In this document: positions 34,931-46,130 of the stretch, piece by piece
How positions within the stretch are numbered: the stretch's first letter is position 1
Layout: each line of letters opens with the position of its first letter
From: Theropithecus gelada
Lineage: Eukaryota; Chordata; Mammalia; Primates; Cercopithecidae
Direction: 5' to 3'
NCBI RefSeq assembly: GCF_003255815.1
Contig: NC_037673.1
Location: forward strand, 4,273,840 to 4,337,839
DNA length: 64,000 bases
The notes under the pieces: model-generated
Databases searched by the model: none
The model's input: only the letters and a program-made list of their open reading frames with translations
What the model was told of the DNA's origin: nothing
Position numbers and translations under genes: made by a program

Positions 34931-36116
34931 AAAGTATTAAAATTTATAGAAGCTTTACATCTATTTTATTGTTTTAAATAATTGTGTACTAATATTATTT
35001 GCAATGTTTTAATTCTTAGAGCCTTATAATCAGAGATGATATGAAAAATTAAAATTGGCATTTACTTATATAGTTTGTTTTATGTATATTAAACATATAT
35101 ACACCTTGGTAAGGTGACCTCTAAGGTACTCAATTATAAATATATTTTTTCATAAAAATTATGGGAAACATGTGTAATGGATTTGTTTAAGGTGGAAAAT
35201 CAAGGGTATCAATCACTGAGATATCAAACAACATTTACATACATTTTTCAAATGAGTATCACATCAAAGCGGCATTTGGATTTTATTAGATAAATTTAAA
35301 TATAGTGTGTCATTTTATTTTTTAATGTTACTATCTGTTATATGCTAAACCATTGAAATGTATAAAATCATTTCAGATGTCAACTTCAAGTGGTGTGAGT
35401 AGATTTAGAATCCTTAAGACAGTTCATTACCTTGAGAGACCACCCACTGTGGAAAGAAATAATGGGTGTTGTCATGGCAGAATTTACCAGGATTTCTTGC
35501 TTATTTGTCCTGGAATGAGGAGAAAAATTTTTTTAAAACACCTACGTGACTGGGAAATTAGGTACTGTATAGACAATTGATATTTGGATAGAGATAACAA
35601 CAACAACAACAAAAAACAGCTCTGACGAATGAGAGAAAAACAGAGAATCTCTGAAAAACAATTTAGCATATGTTATGAAATGCAAGGAAGGTTGAACCAT
35701 TGGAATATATGATAGGTGATAAAGGTATAATTTTAAGGATACTAGGAGACTTCTTGCTAGAATACTACTTTTAATGTAATTTGGTTCCAACAACTCCCAG
35801 CCTCTTATCATTTTCAGTTCAAAAATTGAAATTCCTGGGGGAGAGAATCGTCTGGTTAATTTGATTTGGAATAGGTATCTACCCCTTAATGAGGTATGAC
35901 TGTATCATAGGGTCATGTACAGACACGTACTGAGAATGAATCTTCCAAACAGCAAGCTAATTTTAAATAAGTGGAAATTTCTGTGAGCAAGAAAGCTGAC
36001 CAAATAGAACCCACTTTCTCTTCCTACCATAGATGTGATTAAGGAATGAAAAACCATTATTTGGTTTTGTGTAGGCAGTCATACCTAGCTCTCTTCAGAA
36101 AACGGAGAGGTCTGTG
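34931..36116. other. Unassigned AT-rich DNA
   Basis: No gene or repeat identified, other than a short (AAC)n at 35597-35613. Confidence 0.45.
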
Positions 36117-36121
36117 GACAC

Positions 36122-36211
36122 TGATATGAGCTGCATTATGTTCCTTAATATTTATATGTGAATTTCTAATCCCCAGCACCTGTGAATGTGACCTTATTTA
36201 CATATGACATC
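36122..36211 (+). mobile_element. MLT1-like LTR, left part
   Basis: Starts tgatatgagctgcattatgt and continues attttctaatccccagcacc-like text to gaatgtgaccttatttacat. It is interrupted at 36212 by another LTR. The left flank gacac (36117-36121) matches gacat (36917-36921) on the far side at four of five bases. Confidence 0.75.
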
Positions 36212-36591
36212 TAATATGGTCTAGCTCTGTGTCCCCACCCAAATCTCATCTTGAAATGAAATCCAAATTATAATCCCCACATTTTGGCAAAGGGACCTCG
36301 TGGGAGGTGATTAGATCATGGGGACAGTCCCCCCCGAAGCTGTTTGCATGATAGTGAGTAAGTTCTCACAAGATCCGATAGTTTTATAATGGGGCTTTCC
36401 CCCTCTTTACTTCACACTTCTCTCTCCTGCTGCCATGTGAAGAAGAAGTGTTTGCTCTCCCTTCTGCCATGATTATAAACTTCCTGAGGCCTCCCCAGCC
36501 ATGCCGAACTATGAGTCAATTAAACCTCTTCTTTTATAAATTACCAAGTCTCAGGCAGTTCTTTTTAGCCATGTGATAACAGAATAATACA
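36212..36591 (+). mobile_element. THE1/MST LTR nested in MLT1-like LTR
   Basis: A 380-base MaLR LTR: taatatggtctagctctgtg at the start (consensus TG changed to TA), tcatggggacagtccccccc, tctcctgctgccatgtgaag, tcaattaaacctcttctttt and taataca at the end. It splits the older LTR. I do not see a clear 5-bp target duplication at its edges. Confidence 0.88.
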
Positions 36592-36916
36592 GGGTTTTTA
36601 CAGCGGGCAATAGGGTAAGATGAAGTTATTAGGGTGGATGCTAATCTGATATCTTAGAGGTCTTTATAAGAAGAAGAAATTTGAACAGAGACAGGCACTT
36701 GTAGAGGGAAAATTATAAACAGACATGAGGAGATAGCCATCAATAAGCCTAGGAGAGAGGCTGGAGCCACACCTTACCTCATAGCCCTTAGAGGGAACCA
36801 ACTCTGCCAATGCCTCCATCTCTGACTGACATCCTCCAGAACTCTACAACAATACACTGCTGTTTCTAAGTCACCCAATTTATGGTACTTTGTGACACTC
36901 CTAGGAAACTACTACA
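36592..36916 (+). mobile_element. MLT1-like LTR, right part
   Basis: Resumes with gataagatgaagttattagg-type text: the stretches ttattagggtggatgctaat, gaagaagaaatttgaacaga, ctaggagagaggctggagcc and gaaccaactctgccaatgcc appear in the expected order, ending ggaaactactaca. Confidence 0.75.
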
Positions 36917-36921
36917 GACAT

Positions 36922-37647
36922 TCGTGGGCAAGAGTGAGTTCTCAATTCAGGACCAACTGCTTCTGAACACATGTTAGTCTTTCTTCTCTGGGAAGGAAAG
37001 ATGCTCCTGAGTTCACACCAAGGATGGAACTAAGCATTGCTCTTCAATATTGAGCTAAAGGGCATTTTGCTAAATGGAGGGCCATAGTTATTAGTTACAG
37101 ATTTATCCAGCAATCACATCCTTCAAGTGCACTAGTTATGCCATATTACAGTAAAATTAATGGATTGGTAAGTATTAACTTTAAACCTGTGATAAATAAG
37201 TCTAATCCCAACCGCAGCATTTCTGATTTAAATGAAGATATAGGCTATTACTCTTCAACCAGAGCTTAAATAATTTAGTCAATGGTCATTTCACATTTGC
37301 TTTCTTGAATATGCCACATGTTTTATGATGTCTTCCTAGGGACTTGCCTCACTTCCTCTACAATGAAGTACATTGGCTTGATTTCTAGCAATATCTTTAA
37401 GTAGGGTATTAAGAAAAATATTCATAGAAAACAGAGGTCAGTACTGGGCCTTTCCCCTTCCAGTTAAATTAGAAAGAAGAACAGTTCTGAAATTCATCTA
37501 TTATGTCAGGGCATTTTCTTTTAAGATGTTCAGTACACTCTTCAAAATTACAGTTACCAACACAAACATGATATATTATGTCCGGAGTGTATTTGACATT
37601 TTAGACTAACACATTGGTTCCTTTCCTCATTTTCTGCTTCGAAGTTA
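36922..37647. other. Unassigned DNA
   Basis: No gene or repeat recognised. Confidence 0.45.
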
Positions 37648-37657
37648 AGCAATACAT

Positions 37658-37952
37658 ACATTTTTATTTGAGACAGGGTATCTCTGTGTTGCCCAGGCTG
37701 GGGTGCAGTGGTGCAAATATGGCTCACTGCAGGGTCGACTTCCCAGGCTCAAGAGATCCTCCTTCTTCAACCCCACAAATAGCTTGGACTACCAGCACAT
37801 GTAACCACTCCTGGATAATTTTTGTATTTTTTGTAGAGAAAGGGTTTCACCATGTTGCTCAGGCTAGTCTCAAACTCCTGGGTTCAAGAAACTCACCCAC
37901 CTCAGCCTTCCAAACTGCTGGTATTACAGACATGAGTCACCATGCCCCGTCT
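37658..37952 (-). mobile_element. AluJ-like SINE
   Basis: Complement of a full dimeric Alu: gagacagggtatctctgtgt, cccaggctggggtgcagtgg, a middle linker of aatttttgtattttttgtag and the end gtcaccatgccccgtct. A 10-bp duplication agcaatacat (37648-37657, 37953-37962) flanks it. High divergence suggests the J group. A 129-codon plus-strand frame here is Alu-derived. Confidence 0.93.
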
Positions 37953-37962
37953 AGCAATACAT

Positions 37963-40900
37963 TTAAAAACAAAAGCCCAGACACGTTTTTTTCTCATAAC
38001 TAGTGAGATAGGCTAAAATTTCTGGGACCTACACATAATTGAGTGATTTAGGGAGGTTTTATGCAGGTTTGGATTAAGTAACCTGACATATAATGTCACC
38101 AACAAGTTACTATGTAAAGTCTTACTGTGTACATGTCCCTTAGAGTTTATCCCTGTTTGGAATGATTAAGCACACAAGTCTCTTATGATCAGCTGCATTC
38201 AAGTACCCAGGTTGACTCTACCGGGAAATCCTTATCCTGACAGAGATCACACTAAAGTGTCAGCTAAACCATGTCACATCTACCTTTCTCCATCTGCTTT
38301 AGAAAAGGGTGTTAGAGAGAGGCATTTAGAAATGATATAACCTTTATTCATTCAATTACCTCTTTAACAAACTTATATTTAATGAATAAAGACGAAGTGT
38401 TCATAGTTACAAAAGGAATTGGGTTTGAATAGTCTGTAAAAATAGAGATTGGGGAAAGTTTGCAGGTCAGGCTAGAATTTTTGTTTCTAACACTCAGTGA
38501 CTTGCCTCCTGTTCACCGAAGTTGGACTTGTGTGGTAATAAGAGTTGCTTAGTGACATCTATAGGTTTAGTAATTTATATTCACTAGAAGACAAAGAACA
38601 GCCACCAAGTCTGGTGATCAGTGTGGATGCGTTCAAGAGCCAAGATTAACAAAGAAGACGGGGAAGCGGGTACCAAAACTAATGACAAGAGAAACGCCAG
38701 AACTCTCAGAAATTGATGTGACAGCACCTAGGCTTCCCAAGCCTGTTAGATAATAATAAAAAAATGCAAATCATTATCTTTAATCCAGGATGTCTCACCC
38801 AGAAGTGATGAAAAGTGCATACACTAAATAAAAGTTTTTTTCTTAACTAATGTCGAAACAACAAAGATGGATGATTTATAATATACTTTAAAGTGTACAC
38901 AGTAGTTTATATAATTTTGTGATGTTTTATGACATCTTCATAAATGATAGATGTTACAGGACATGGTTAATGCTATAGTCATCTCAGGAAGGCAGGATGA
39001 AGCCCTCAACCCAAAATATCATTCAAATTTTGAGAAAATGATTACACACACAGACACACACATACACACACACACAAAGAGGATATAAAAAAGTATTATT
39101 ACCCAAATAATGAGGCTTTCTGGGGGAATCAGGACAGACTGCCAGGCAGGACCAAATATGACTTGAGACAGCCAAGTGGGCCCACGGGCACAGCTTTACC
39201 TGTGGTTAGGCTTGGGGTACTTTGAAGGCTCCTGCTTCTGATTGGAGATTACTCATTTAAACTTCCCACTTTTGCTAAGGGAAGGAACATGGAAGCTTTT
39301 TATTGGCGTTGACAGATACGAGGAAAAAGGGGGAGAAAGAAGGATGGAACTTAAGCTGTGAAGAGCCAAACATTCAAATTAGAGTCAGATTCTTTATTTC
39401 AATCAATGTATGATGTTAAAGTACATCATACTTATAGTTTTTCTTGAGATAACTAACAATGTTCTTCAGTCATTAAACCCTAGTTGGAAGTCCTTGCTCC
39501 TGACAAGCTCTACAATTTGATCCAGATGATTCCAACAGAAACAAAAATGTGTAAAGTAAGTGCAGGCAACATCATCAAATCCAGAGTGAAGGACTGTTAT
39601 CCAGCAGCCACAATGAATGAGAGATGCATTTCAGTATTCACAGAGAACTTTTATAACTGAGAAAGACACCAAATAAATAAAATTCAGTTAAAATAGATAA
39701 AATTTTCTCTACCCAGACCTTTGTTTTTATCAAAATAGTACTATAAACCTAATCGGAGAAAGATAACGACATTCTGATGGTAGAGGTACACTACAGGACA
39801 CCTCACATTTTCTCCAGTAATGGTATTGTAAGAGCAAGTAAACAAAAAATAATAAATAAAATTCAAGCAAATAAGAGAAATCATGCAAATGCAGCCCAGT
39901 AGACTTGGATGGTAAACAAAATAAAGGCAGTCTCACAGCTCATTGAAATACCAAATACATGTCACCTCTAGTAGTGGTAGTAACAGCCAAGTTTTGAACT
40001 GGAAAGCAGTGAACAACTAAAGAAATTAAGCAAACTCCTGAGCTCTTCCTGCTATCATTTATTAATATGATAACATTCAGAGAGGTAATAATATAAATTT
40101 AAAGATGCAACATATGCACAATGAAGGATCTATTTAGAGAAAAATAATATTCCAACTGCTAAATAATTCATTAGATATGGTTCAAATGCATTAAAATATT
40201 TCTTGGTAAAAGTGGTACTTTAATTTTGTAAACCCGATAGTATACTATAGACTTAAAACCCGTAGCCCATAAAATGCCACTGTGAATATTCCTGAATGGT
40301 GTACTAAAAAAAGGTTTGGAAGAACCATAGTTAAAATAAATAGTTATTAAATGTTTAGTTTCAGTATGCCAGTTGTATAGCAAATAAAAATTTAAAGTCA
40401 CCTTTTAGTATTTTTATATCGTTATTTAGACACAAATGGCCTTTAGTAAATTTCAAACTAAGTAGAACAGTGGTGTGATTTCCAAACACAGAGCATCCAT
40501 TCCCAGCCCACCACGTGTTCTGTGACAGTCGAGGCACTGCTCTTTCAAACCTTGGTTCGAAGGCTTTACTTTAACATATTGATCAATTAGACCATGTTCT
40601 AGGATCTAATTCAAAATCACTATGTAAATTCAAGGAATGCATGTAGGAATAAGAAATGATATGTGACAGGATTAAAGATTCCATTTTTAGTTACAGCTTC
40701 TAGTTATAACTTCCTCAGATTTTTGTCAGTCAGTCCAAAATAATTTAAGTATGGCTACTCCTAAACAAACACAAGTTTACTCTGTGGAAGTATTCTCCAT
40801 TGCCCTTTTATTTTACTTATAATTTCCAGTGATATGCATTTATTTTAAGCTGATTGATTTATTAGACCTTTGTACAAAACACAGAAATCAATACAAGAAA

Positions 40901-41109
40901 AATGGATGCAAAGTGTTAGTGGCCACAAAAGATTGCATGTCTCTAAAGCTATTGTAGAGGGAAGGTTTGACATAAATTTATCTCAGCAGAAACTTCTGTT
41001 TTATTCCACGCTTCTGAGAACTTTGTCCTTAACATACAGAACACAGTAAAACAATAGCATCCAGTAAAACAAAGAAAGCTCTTTAAAGAGTGAAAGCTAC
41101 TTAACCTGG
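37963..41109. other. Long unassigned, AT-rich single-copy DNA
   Basis: Over 3 kb with no identified repeat except the CA run near 39047-39076, and no gene features. Confidence 0.45.
39047..39076. repeat. (CA)n microsatellite
   Basis: Short interrupted CA repeat (cacacacagacacacacata, then cacacacacacac). Confidence 0.85.
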
Positions 41110-41284
41110 TCCATTTGAATATTCAAGCATATTTTTTTTAAAATTAATCATTTCATTTTGAGATAAATGTAGATTCAAATGCAGCAGTAGTAAGAAATAA
41201 TATAGATACTATGATTCTTTACCAGGTTTCCCCCAATGATAGCATCTTGAAAAATTATCATACAATATCAATAACCAGAATATT
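41110..41284 (-). mobile_element. Old L1M fragment, part 1
   Basis: Antisense L1M: taccaggtttcccccaatga, tagcatcttgaaaaattatc and atcaataaccagaatatt. Interrupted by AluY and continued after it. Confidence 0.7.
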
Positions 41285-41586
41285 GGCCGGGCGCGGTGGC
41301 TCACGCCTGTAATCCCAGCACTTTGGGAGGCCGAGGCGGGCGGATGACGAGGTCAGGAGATCGAGACCATCCTGGCTGACACGGTGAAACCCCGTCTCTA
41401 CTAAAAATGCAAAAAATTAGCCGGGCGAGGCGGCGGGCGCCTGTAGTCCCAGCTACCCGGGAGGCTGAGGCAGGAGAATGGCGTGAACCCGGGAGGCGGA
41501 GCTTGCAGTGAGCCGAAATCGCACCACTGCACTCCAGCCTGGGCGACTAAGCGAGACTCTGTCTCAAAAAAAAAAAAATAAAATAA
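41285..41586 (+). mobile_element. Full-length AluY
   Basis: A complete Alu with many intact CpG sites and the Y-type words gacgaggtcaggagatcgag and gcttgcagtgagccg. Perfect 15-base target duplications aataaccagaatatt flank it (41270-41284, 41587-41601). The tail is A13 with TAAAA repeats. This looks like the youngest insertion in the window. Confidence 0.97.
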
Positions 41587-41601
41587 AATAACCAGAATAT
41601 T

Positions 41602-42220
41602 GACACTGATATGTTAAAATATTAGGGCATTTCCATCACCACAAAGATATTTCATTTTGTATTTTTATAGTCATAACAAATTTTCCGCCAATCCACTCTC
41701 CCTTCTGAAACATCAGCAACAACCAATTTGTTCTTCAGTTTCATAATTTTCTTATTTCAAGAACGTGATAAAAATGGAATTGTACACATGTGACTCTTAG
41801 GGACAGTCTTTTTTCCTTAGCACAATTCTCTGGAGAGTTATCAGGTTGCTGTGTGTGTTTCTATAAATAAGGTACCATTTCCTTTTTGGTTTCAAGATTT
41901 TTGTCTTGTTTTTGAGATTTCTTTTTGTCTGTAGTTTCAATTAGGATGTGTCTTGGTGTGGATTTCTTTAAGTTGATCCTACTTGGGATTTCCTTGGCCT
42001 CTTAGATCTATATATTTATGGCTTTTCTCAAATTTGGGAAATTTTCAGCCATTATATTCTTGTGAGCTGTTTATCCTCTTCATCTTGCACCTCTTCTTCC
42101 AGGGCTCTGATGACACAAATATTGTGTCTTTTGTTGTATTTCCACTATTCTCTGAGATAATATGCCCTCTCCTCTGTCTCTACCTCTCACTCTCTCCTCT
42201 GTGCTATTCAGAGTGGGTGT
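41602..42220 (-). mobile_element. Old L1M fragment, part 2
   Basis: Continues from 41284: catttccatcaccacaaaga, ttcaagaacgtgataaaaat, then ttaggatgtgtcttggtgtg, gatttctttaagttgatcct and ttgggaaattttcagccatt, which are typical antisense L1M 3' text. Confidence 0.75.
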
Positions 42221-42651
42221 GGTAAATCAGTAATGCAGTTGCTGGAAGAGGTTTTCCCTTTGGGTAAGGATCCTGAACTTTGTCTTTGGAAAGCACCTAC
42301 ATCCTCTAAAATTTAAAGTAAATTCTGCATGTGTATGTGTAGTGGTGTGTGTTTGTGTGTGTGGGTGGGTGGGTGTGTGGTGAATGAGTGTGTATTGCAT
42401 TTTAAGGGGGAAAATGAGCATAGCTCATTTGTTTCTCAAAAAGGTTCCCACTGTTTTCATCTCTTCACACAACCTCTTTTCAGAATGCCTTTTGGTCTTC
42501 GTTCCTTAATTCCACTCCTAATGTCCCCTTCCATATCCATACTCCTTGCCCATGAAGATGTTGTGTGTTTGATATGCACACAGCATTTAAGTAGAGGATT
42601 TCTCCACTCCAGGCTAGATAACCTGTATGAGTGTTGCCAATCATGGAAAAG
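42221..42651. other. Unassigned DNA with TG-rich run
   Basis: Includes a GTGT/GGGTGGGTG run at about 42328-42384; otherwise nothing recognised before the L1 target site. Confidence 0.5.
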
Positions 42652-42766
42652 ATCCATATTTACAACTGAAATCATACCAAACTCACTTTTGGACCATGGC
42701 ACAATAAAAATAGAAGCCAAGACAATGAAAATCACTTAAAACCATGCAATTGCATGGAAATTAAAC

Positions 42767-44370
42767 ATGCTCCTCAATGACTCCTGCGTAAATAATAAAA
42801 TTAAGGTAGAAACCAAGGAGCCCTTTGAAAATAAGGAGAACAACACACCAGAGTCTCTGGGACACTGCTACAGCATTTTAAGAGGGAAATTCATAGCACT
42901 AAATGCCCACATCAAAAAGTTAGAAAGATCTCAAATTAACAACCTAACTTCAAAACCTAAAGAATTCGAGAAGCAAGAACAAATCAACCCCAAAGCTAGC
43001 AGAGGATGAAAAATAAGAAAAATCAATGAAGAACTGAAGGAAATAAGAGACGCACACACAAAAATGCAAAAGATCAATGAATCCAGAAGTTGGTTTTTTG
43101 AAAAAAATTAATAAAACAGGCCACTATCTAGATGAATAAAGAAGAAAAGAGAGAAGGTCAAAATCAACACAATTATAAACGATGAAGGGAATCTTACCAC
43201 TAGCCCCACAGAAGTAAAAATAATCATCAGGAACTATGAACACCTCTATTCACTCAAACTAGAAGAGATGGCTACATTCCTGGACATACACACCCTCCCA
43301 AGACTAAGCCAGGAAGAAGCTGATTCCCTGAACGGACCAATAACAAGCTCCAAAATTGAGTCAGTAATAAATAGCCTACCAGTAAAGAAAGCTCTGGATC
43401 TCATGGATTCACAGCTGATTTCTGCCAGATGTACAAAGAGGAGCTGGTACCATTACTACAGAAACTATTCCAAAAAAAAAAAAAAAAAAATGAGGAGGAA
43501 AGACTCCTCCTCAAATCATTCTGAGGCCAGCATCACCTTGATACCAAAACCTGGAAGAGACACAACAAAAAAAGAAAACCTCAGGCCAATATCCTTGATG
43601 AACATTGATGCAAAAAGTCTCAGCAAAATACTTGCAAACCAAATCCAGCAGCACATCAAAAAGTTAATCAACCATGATTCAGTAGGTTTTGTCTCTGGGA
43701 TCCTGGGTTGGTTCACTATATGCAAATCAATAAATGGGAGTCATCACATAAACAGAACTAAAGACCGAAACCACATGATTATCTCAATAGACACAGAAAA
43801 GGCTTTTGATAAAATTCAACATGCCATCATGTTAGAAACTCTCAATAAACTAGATATTGAAGAAACATACCTCAAAATAACAAGTGCCATCTCTGACAAA
43901 CCCACAGTCAACATATACTGAATGGGCAAAAGCTGGAAACATTTCTCTTGAAAACTGGCACAAGATAAGGATGCCCTCTCTCATGACTCCTATTCAACAT
44001 AATATTGGAAGTCCTAGCCAGAGCAATCAGGCAAGAGAGAGACATAAAGTGCATCCAAGTAGGAAGTGAGGAAGCCAAACTACCTCTTCTTGCAGATGGC
44101 ATGTTTCTATATCTAGAAAACACCATGGTCTCAACCCCAAAGCTCCTTCAATTGATAAACAGCTTCAGCAAAGTTGCAGGATACAAAATCAACGTACAAA
44201 AATCACTAGCATTCCTATACACCAACAACAGCCAAGCCAAGAGCCAAATCGGAAACGAAATGCTATCACAATTGCCACACACAAAAATAATATATCTAGG
44301 TATACAGCTAACCAGACAGGTGAAAGATCTCTACAATGAGAATTTAAAAAACACTCCTCAAAGCAATTAG
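42767..44370 (+). pseudogene. L1 ORF2 relic (reverse transcriptase)
   Basis: Three open pieces carry ORF2. 42767-43009 is the linker before the core. 43268-43921 holds fingers and palm: RPISLMNIDAK, HDSVGFVSG and motif A as SIDTEKAFDKIQ. 44005-44370 contains the motif C position, which reads LADG where active copies have FADD, so a catalytic aspartate is lost. A run of 19 A near 43472-43490 inserts out-of-frame codons. Stops separate the pieces, so no functional protein is possible. Confidence 0.85.
42803..42895 (+). repeat. Source arm of inverted duplication in L1
   Basis: 93 bases of ORF2 sequence (aaggtagaaaccaaggagcc to gggaaattcata) that recur as the reverse complement at 44555-44648. 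Confidence 0.95.
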
Positions 44371-44554
44371 ATATGACACAAACAAATATAAAAAAATCCC
44401 ATGCTAATGGATAGAAAGAATCAACATCATCAAAACAGCCAAACTGTCCAAAGCAATTTACAGGTTAAATGCCATTCTTATCAAACTTCCAGTGACATTC
44501 TTCACAGAACTAGGTAAAAGTATTTAAAAATTTATATGGAACCAAAAAAAAATA

Positions 44555-44648
44555 TATGAATTTCCCTCTTAAAATGCTGTAGCAGTGTCCCAGAGACTCT
44601 GGTGTGTTGTTCTCCTTATTTTCAAAGGGCTCCTTGATTTCTAACCTT
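44555..44648 (-). repeat. Inverted copy of 42803-42895 inside the same L1
   Basis: Reading the minus strand gives the 42803-42895 text with one added base (ggtta for ggta) and one substitution (aatc for aacc). It sits between accaaaaaaaaata and gaatagccaaggcaatccta, where L1 normally has only a few bases (a gagcct-type word), so the segment replaced about 7 bases. It is too similar to the source to be explained by the age of the element. Confidence 0.93.
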
Positions 44649-46130
44649 GAATAGCCAAGGCAATCCTAAGCCAAAGGAACAAAGCTAGAGGCATCACATT
44701 ACCTGACTTCAAACTCTACTGCAAGGCTACAGTAACAAAAACAGCATGGTATTGGTACAAAAACAGGCACATAGACCAATGGAACAGAATAAAGAGCCCA
44801 GAAAAAAGGCTGCACATCTAAAACCATCCAATCTTTGACAAAGATTACATAAACAAGTAATAAGGAAAATATTCCCTAACTAGCCAGCCATATACAGAAG
44901 ATTGAAGCTGAACCCCTTCCTTATACCATATACAAAATACACTCAAGATGGATTAAAAACTTAGATGTAAAACCCAGATCTTAATAGTTTTAATAAACCC
45001 TGGAAGACAACCGAGGCCATACCATCTTGGACATAGAAACAAGCAAAGATTTCATGACAAAGACACCGAACACAATCACAACAAAAGCAAAAATTAACAA
45101 GTGGGATCTAATTAAACTAAAGAGCTTCTGCACAGAAAAATAAACTATCATCAGAGTGAGCAAACATTGTACAGAATGGAAGAAAATATTTGCAAACTAT
45201 GCATGTGACACAGGTAGAATATCCAACATCTATAAGGAACTTAAGCAAATTTACAAGAGAAAAGCAAACAACCCCATTAAAAAGTGAGCAAAAGACATGA
45301 ACAGACACTTCTCAAAAGAAGACATATTTGCAGCCAACAAGCATATGAAAAAATTTCAATATCACTGATAATTAGGGAAATGCAAATCAAAACTACATCG
45401 AGATACCATCTCATACCAGTCAGAATGGTTATTATTAAAAAGTCAAAAAACAACAGATGCTGGTGAGGTTGCAGACAAAAGAGAACACTTACACCGTGTT
45501 GGTGGGAGTATAAGTTAGTTCAACCACTATGGAAAGCAATATGGTGATTCCTCAAAGAGCTGAAAGCAGAACTACCATTCAGCCCAGCAATCCCATTACT
45601 AGGTATACACCCAGAGGTATATAACGCATTCCACCCTAAAGATACATACACATGACTATTCATCGCAGCACTAATCACAATAGCAAAGACATGGAATCAA
45701 TGTAAATGTTCATCAATGGCAGATCGTATAAAGAAAATGTGGTACACATACACCATGGAATATTGTGCAGTCATGAAAAAGAACAAGATCATGTCTTTCA
45801 CGGTAACATGGATGGAGCGGGAGGCCATTATCCTTAGCAAACTAATGCAGAAATAGAAAATCAAATACCATATATTCCCACTTATAAGTGAGAGCCACGT
45901 GATAAGAACTTATGAACACAAAGAAGAAAACAACAGACACTGTGATCTATCTGAGGAGGAAAGGTGGGAAGAGGAAGAGAAGCAGAAAATATAACTATTG
46001 GGTACTGGGTTTAATACCTCAGAGATAAAATAATATGCGCAAGAAACCCCCATGACACGCACTTACCTATGTCACAAACCTTCACATGTACCCCAGAACC
46101 TAAAATAAAGGTTAAAAAAATCCATATTTA

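Larger units (their letters stand above)
42663..46119 (+). mobile_element. 5'-truncated primate L1 with TSD and inverted insert
   Basis: A 3.46-kb L1 that begins inside ORF2 (caactgaaatcataccaaac) and ends with a primate-type 3' UTR (ccccagaacctaaaataaag + gttaaaaaaa). Perfect 11-bp duplications atccatattta flank it (42652-42662, 46120-46130), the mark of target-primed reverse transcription. The reverse transcriptase core, C-terminal part and 3' UTR are present in order but with many stops. At 44555-44648 a segment of the element's own upstream text is present in inverted orientation (separate entry). Confidence 0.96.

Noticed and set aside
37614..38003. 129-codon frame with a gene-like sequence
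   Set aside because: The frame lies almost wholly in a minus-strand Alu; the peptide is the usual Alu-derived text.
40551..40563. ggttcgaagg, like a tRNA B box
   Set aside because: No A box, acceptor pairing or poly(T) terminator at the right spacing.
43268..43921. 217-codon reverse transcriptase frame as a possible active gene
   Set aside because: The L1 is 5' truncated, interrupted by stops and an A19 slip, and its motif C reads LADG instead of FADD.
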